DNA from: Paracyclopina nana
Taxonomy: Eukaryota > Arthropoda > Copepoda > Cyclopoida > Cyclopettidae
Assembly (NCBI GenBank): GCA_019096065.1
Contig: JAGUCH010000001.1
Span: 9,796,001-9,860,000 of the forward strand
Length of the DNA: 64,000 bases
Direction: 5' to 3'
Within the stretch, counting starts at the first letter, position 1, and each line of letters begins with the position of its first letter. Shown one piece after another: positions 59,981-64,000 of the stretch. A program made the position numbers and the translations under genes. The notes under the pieces were generated by a model. The model worked only from the letters and a program-made list of their open reading frames with translations, did no database searches and was not told the DNA's origin.

Positions 59981-60358
59981 TTGTTGTCATAAACATTTCT
60001 ATAAGGTAAGCAAGGCACTTTGCGCGCTTATATCTCAGCATCTACTCGTCCGACTGGAACCAAATTTGGAGGAATTCATGAGGACGTATTGAAGAATCTT
60101 CATGCCAATTTTCATCCGGATTGGAGGACGCTAAGGTTGCCTTACTGAAAGTGAGGCAAATCAGTTAAGCAAAGGAGAAAAATCAGCCACCTCCTTAGAG
60201 ACCTCCGATCCCGATGAAAATTGGCATGAAGATTCTTCTATACGCTCTTACGAATCTCTTCAAATTTGGTTCCAATCGGCTCAATACTTACTGAGTTATG
60301 AGCTTCCAAAGTGCCTTGCTTTGCTTACCGCCTGCCTAACTGAGTTTTATGAGAACAA
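59981..60358. mobile_element. MITE with TTGTT..TCATAAA ends, nested
   Basis: Inverted ends TTGTTGTCATAAA and complement of TTGTTCTCATAAAA, with mirrored GTAAGCAAGGCACTTTG and CATGCCAATTTTCATC blocks in the interior. Absent from the corresponding place of the element at 32212-32887. Confidence 0.7.
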
Positions 60359-60469
60359 TTTCAAAAGCTTGTGTTACAAATTCGGGAAATAATTAGATAC
60401 AATGGATATCGTTGGAAAGCTTGAATCTTTTGCCATCTTTTTTTGCTTCAATGGATAAATGAAATTAAA

Positions 60470-61482
60470 GGTGGATCCCACAACATAGCCAGCTAAGCTT
60501 AAGCTAAAGCAAGGTAACTTTGATTGCATATTTCTCAGCAACTTCTCAGCTGATTCGAACCAAAATTGGTAGGATTCATCAGAGTTGCCTTATAATTGTT
60601 GTAGTCAAATTTAGTGCAAATCCGAGGCTGCTAAGTGGTACCCAATTTCCCTTTGCTTAACCCAGCTTTGCTTTGCTTAAAACCAATCTTATGAATGCAC
60701 ACTGGGCCAAAAAAACTTCATTTTGTACGTTTCGGCCAAGTCAAAATTCGTCATTTTTCGCTTTTTTGGCTGAATACCAGCAGTTTATGCTCCAACAGAC
60801 CCAAATTAATACTTCATTTGCGGTAGCGGCATCATGCCGTAGAAACAAGCGGGTCGAGAAGTGACCCGGTCAAGTTTGCTAAAAAACCTCAAAAAAAATC
60901 AAAAGCAAAAAAATGCCTCAAAAGTCCACTTTTAGGCATAAAAGATAAATGTTTTTTTTAAATAACTCATTTTTGAAGTTAATTCTTCCCGTTTATGCTT
61001 TTGAGCTTACATTTTAGTTCTTTAGGGGGACCACAATTGGGCCCAAAATGAACATCTCATTTTCCTAAAAAATAGAATAACAAAAATAAGCCTGAGTTGT
61101 AGGGTCATGGGTGGTTATCAATAAAATCAAGTCCAAAGTGGAGCAAAAGTCTCATGACCAAGGATTGAAGTGGAACTGATTGCATTTTTTGGCGACTTTA
61201 TCTGTTTGAAGAAGTCAAAAAGTCGAAATTTGCCATGCTTAGAAAGCTCCGCCATAGAAGCTACGATTTGACGGAAAAATTCATAACGTACAAAAAAAAG
61301 TCTGATTGGCCCTGTGTGGAATGTGACCTCGGATTTGGACTGAATTAGGCATGAACAATTATAAGGAAACTGATGAATCCTACCAATTTTGGTTCGAATC
61401 AGTTGAGAAGTTGCTGAGATATTTGCAATCAAAGTTACTTTGCTTTTGCTTAAGCTTAGCTGCCTAATGTTGTGGGATCCAC
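60470..61482. mobile_element. MITE with GGTGGATCCCACAACAT ends (1013 bp), nested
   Basis: Inverted ends GGTGGATCCCACAACAT / ATGTTGTGGGATCCACC are flanked by TTAAA on both sides (60465-60469 and 61483-61487). Comparison with the empty site at about 32350 (GAAATTAAAAGTAAAA) confirms a TTAAA duplication. The interior is AT-rich and non-coding. A shorter relative is at 41346-41970. Confidence 0.88.
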
Positions 61483-62087
61483 CTTAAAAGTAAAAAAATG
61501 AGGAAACTTTATTTTCCTGAGGTACCCTTAATTTTTCTCCCAAAAAAGCAAATTTGCCAAAACCGGCTATTATTGACCAAATTATCAGCTAAGCTAATCC
61601 TGACTATTTTTTTGACATTTTTTCATGAAAAAAAATCTTGCAGCACTGTACTGGCTCATCAGAAAGGTGGATGATTGGAAAGGATATTTTTCAGTAAAAA
61701 GAAAAAAGACAATAAGGCCACTGCCTACTAAAAAAGTTTCAAAATTAGTGTTTTAAACATCACATCTTTGGGATTTTTTGTTTATGAAGATCAAATGTTT
61801 AACCAATTTTATGTGAAATTGAATAAATATATTTTTTGTGAAAGTGACTTTTCATCAAATAAATCAGTGAAAATGGGCGTGAATTTGGAGTAACTATCAA
61901 TTTTGTGGTCTAAATCAAAATTTGAATTAATACTTTTTAAAAATATCAAAACTAAAAATGATGGCTTAAGTTTCAAGCTTTCCAACAGTATTCATTGTGT
62001 CGAGTATTTCCAGAAGTTTTAACACAAACTTTTGATTTCAAAGTGTACAGAAATCTACGGGTCAGACTGTATATGTCGAGCTGGGGA

Positions 62088-62190
62088 AGCCCGGTTCCAA
62101 CATGGAATATCAGCATAGTTTGGTAAACCAGTTAAATCAGGTCGAGCTGAACGCGCAAGCTAGCCGTGACCTAACTATGCTGATTTTCCT
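62088..62190. mobile_element. Truncated MITE, AGCCCGG family
   Basis: The left end and most of the interior of the 154-bp family are present (AGCCCGGTTCCAACATGGAA onward), but the right terminal repeat is missing after GATTTTCCTT. Confidence 0.7.
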
Positions 62191-62404
62191 TCTATTCCAC
62201 CCTTTACACAGGTGAACGCTGGCCTTACCAGCAGTTCTGACCATTCACACTAATATTGATCGGACTTAATATTAAAAGCAAAAAATTGGAGACTTTAATT
62301 TGGAGCGTACTTATTCTCGAATGGACCTAAATTAGCGCGGATACGGTGAATGCGCCGGCTCAATGCTAATTAAAATGGGTGACATTGTGTTCCCTTAATT
62401 GTAG

Positions 62405-63728
62405 GCCTGTCCACGTGGGGTCGCAGGGTGGGTCGAAAGTTTGACATGCAGGTCAAAGTAAGCGATCCTGAGCGGCTTGAGTACGTCGTCACCCCGCACA
62501 GTCCTGCTGACTCGCTCCGATCCCCGATTTGCTCAAGCGTTGATGCAGCAGTGACCCGATGCGATGATGCGTGGTCCTCGTCCTCCCGCGATCCCCCGAC
62601 CAACTTGAAGCGACGCGTGAGCCGGGTGGAATCCCTCAGGAATTTGTTCTTCAACAGAGGCCACGGGGAGGCCAGACGGTTTCTGCTGAAGCAGCGAACG
62701 CGTTCGGAGGAGAAGCAGAAGGTGGACAAAGCCACGGGGACCGATATGGGCGATTTTCACGCCGACTTCGCCGACTTCCTTGCCATCAGCGCCTCCCGTC
62801 TCGACGACATCTACGACCTCGACTCCGTCAGCCAAATCAGCGCGATGGACTCGGCCTCCCAGATCGGCTCCTCCGTCATCGCCGAGTCGGCCACGCAGAC
62901 ACGGCCTCGGCCCATCTTTAGCTCGGATTCCAACATTCATCGGTCGGTGGCCGAGACGAGGCCGCATCCGCCACCGAGAGGCCAATTCCCATACGCGTAC
63001 ATCCGATCGAGGCTGGCCGTGTTGCCGGAGGAAGGCCAGGTATCGCGTCGCGAGAGCATGAACGCCCACGATGGCTACGCGATGCACCAGCAGCCTCCGT
63101 CGACGGCCAAGTCGGAATGCGGTTATTTTGAGGCCGAGGCCGTGCCGCAATCGGGCAGCGTCTACACCAGCCTCCGCGCGCGAAAAAATGCCCTGCGGCG
63201 CAAGCGCTCCTTGTCAGTGGCCGATTTGCCCGTCCGGGGCCAGTCGAAGCCGACTAATTCGCTGAAGGCCGAGGAATCGGGTTACGACTCGGACGCCAAG
63301 AGTTCGCCCAGGGGATCAGTGAAGAACTGTGACAGCAGCAAAGACTCCTCGAGCAAAGACACGGAAGACTCGTTATCCTCGGGCTCCGAGGACTCGGGAG
63401 CCCAACTCAAACAACAAGCATGCGCGCAACCTCAGCCAGCAACGACCATCAAGAAGCCTCCGCGAAAGAGCAAGTTGCCCGAGCCCGTGGCAAATTTGCT
63501 CGCCGCCCCGCACCCTGCCAACCGGAGGTTCATCAAAAACGGCGATGCGTCTGAGGCCGAGCCCAACCACTTATTGCCTAGCTTGTCGAGCAAACGCTTC
63601 AAAATGTTCAGGTTGACCAAAGACCTGAGCGGGGAGCTCGGCATCATCATCAGCAAGAAGAGGCACCCCCGCAAAGGCACCACTGGCTACGTTATCGCTC
63701 ACATCGAGCCGGGCGGACTTGTAGAAAG
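62405..63728 (+). CDS. Large exon of a PDZ-domain scaffold protein (partial gene)
   Basis: An open exon of 1324 bp from an acceptor (CCTTAATTGTAG|GCC) to a donor (GAAAG|GTATGG); incoming phase is 1 and outgoing phase 2. It begins LSTWGRRVGRKFDMQV when joined to a preceding phase-1 exon. About 390 residues of Ser/Arg-rich, low-complexity sequence follow, including SRVESLRNLFF, an acidic-Ser stretch near 63310-63400 and an ESATQT motif resembling a dynein light-chain site. The end enters a PDZ domain: FRLTKDLSGELGIIIS has the ELGI carboxylate-binding loop, then GYVIAHIEPGGLVER, and the domain breaks at the intron as PDZ domains often do. PDZ domains bind C-terminal peptides at membranes and junctions. 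The rest of the gene lies beyond the window. I cannot name the ortholog. Confidence 0.8.
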
Positions 63729-64000
63729 GTATGGCTCGTTTAAATACAGATAACTCCTGCAAGCCATGAAGTCGCTTTTGGCCAGGCCTATTGAAGTGAT
63801 GAAAAAAAACCCGCTATGCCTTTATCAACTTTTTAGTTTCATGGATAGTTGCAAAGTTGTATATAGGAAAGCTCAAAATCACAGTTTCCAATTATATTCC
63901 GCTTTCAAAACTTGTATAACAGTTCGAATCCCATGCAGTATGCCTTAACTTTTTTCTGATTTCATCATCTGGCTTTAATAATGTAATGTAATATAATAAA
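63729..64000 (+). other. Start of the next intron of the PDZ gene
   Basis: Begins GTATGG after an exon end within the PDZ domain. The conserved reading ends here and the following in-frame sequence (YGSFKYR, stop) does not continue a PDZ fold. AT-rich to the window end. Confidence 0.7.

Larger units (their letters stand above)
59948..62069. mobile_element. Tc1/mariner-like MITE with two nested insertions
   Basis: Ends CAGTCTGTCCCGTAGATTTC / GAAATCTACGGGTCAGACTG are flanked by TA (59946-59947 and 62070-62071). It is the same family as 32212-32887, which lacks the inserts and so serves as the empty version. One insert is at 59981-60358 and another at 60470-61482. Confidence 0.88.

Overview
The window is animal nuclear DNA, most likely from an arthropod (perhaps a crustacean or other non-insect). 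The evidence is spliced genes with GT-AG introns as short as 51-59 bp, two Seven-up/COUP-TF (NR2F) nuclear receptors, a metazoan-type BEL/Pao retrotransposon and many miniature DNA transposons. No bacterial or organellar features were seen. Species was not determined.

Layout. 1-1209 is unassigned flank. 1210-14390 is a complete minus-strand BEL/Pao LTR retrotransposon of about 13.2 kb. It has LTRs that I read as identical, a 4-bp target duplication, a tRNA-Lys1,2-type primer site and a polypurine tract. It also has Gag with zinc knuckles, protease, a broken RT/RNase H, integrase, and an unusual 3.5-kb region after integrase with a further zinc-knuckle ORF. It carries 44 copies of the core GCAWTGC, and 37 of them sit inside perfect palindromes of at least 11 nt whose outer bases vary but stay complementary. 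This is the most unusual signal in the window.

14391-21710 holds upstream DNA, a compact Seven-up paralog (svp-A, 19027-20589, 450 aa) and a small phase-1 coding exon (21632-21710). 22025-23927 is a fold-back repeat element. 23928-33843 is long non-coding DNA with one mariner-like MITE. 33844-39112 is a second Seven-up paralog (svp-B, 429 aa) with identical exon phases but much larger introns, again followed by a small phase-1 exon (40755-40866). 41-62 kb is transposon-rich: nested MITEs, a hAT element with a perfect 8-bp duplication, a 4-kb fold-back composite around a dead Ty3/Gypsy integrase, and two more candidate phase-1 first exons (53561-53582 and 58349-58463). At 62405-63728 a large exon enters a PDZ domain and runs into an intron cut by the window end.

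How it fits together. The phase-1 exons at 21.6, 40.8, 53.6 and 58.3 kb all join in frame to the exon at 62405. The simplest reading is one PDZ scaffold gene with several alternative first exons. The two exons at 21.6 and 40.8 kb resemble each other and each lies just 3' of an svp copy. This suggests a tandem duplication of an svp-plus-first-exon unit, which would leave svp-B inside an intron of the longest PDZ transcript. These links are inferred from sequence and phase and need RNA evidence.
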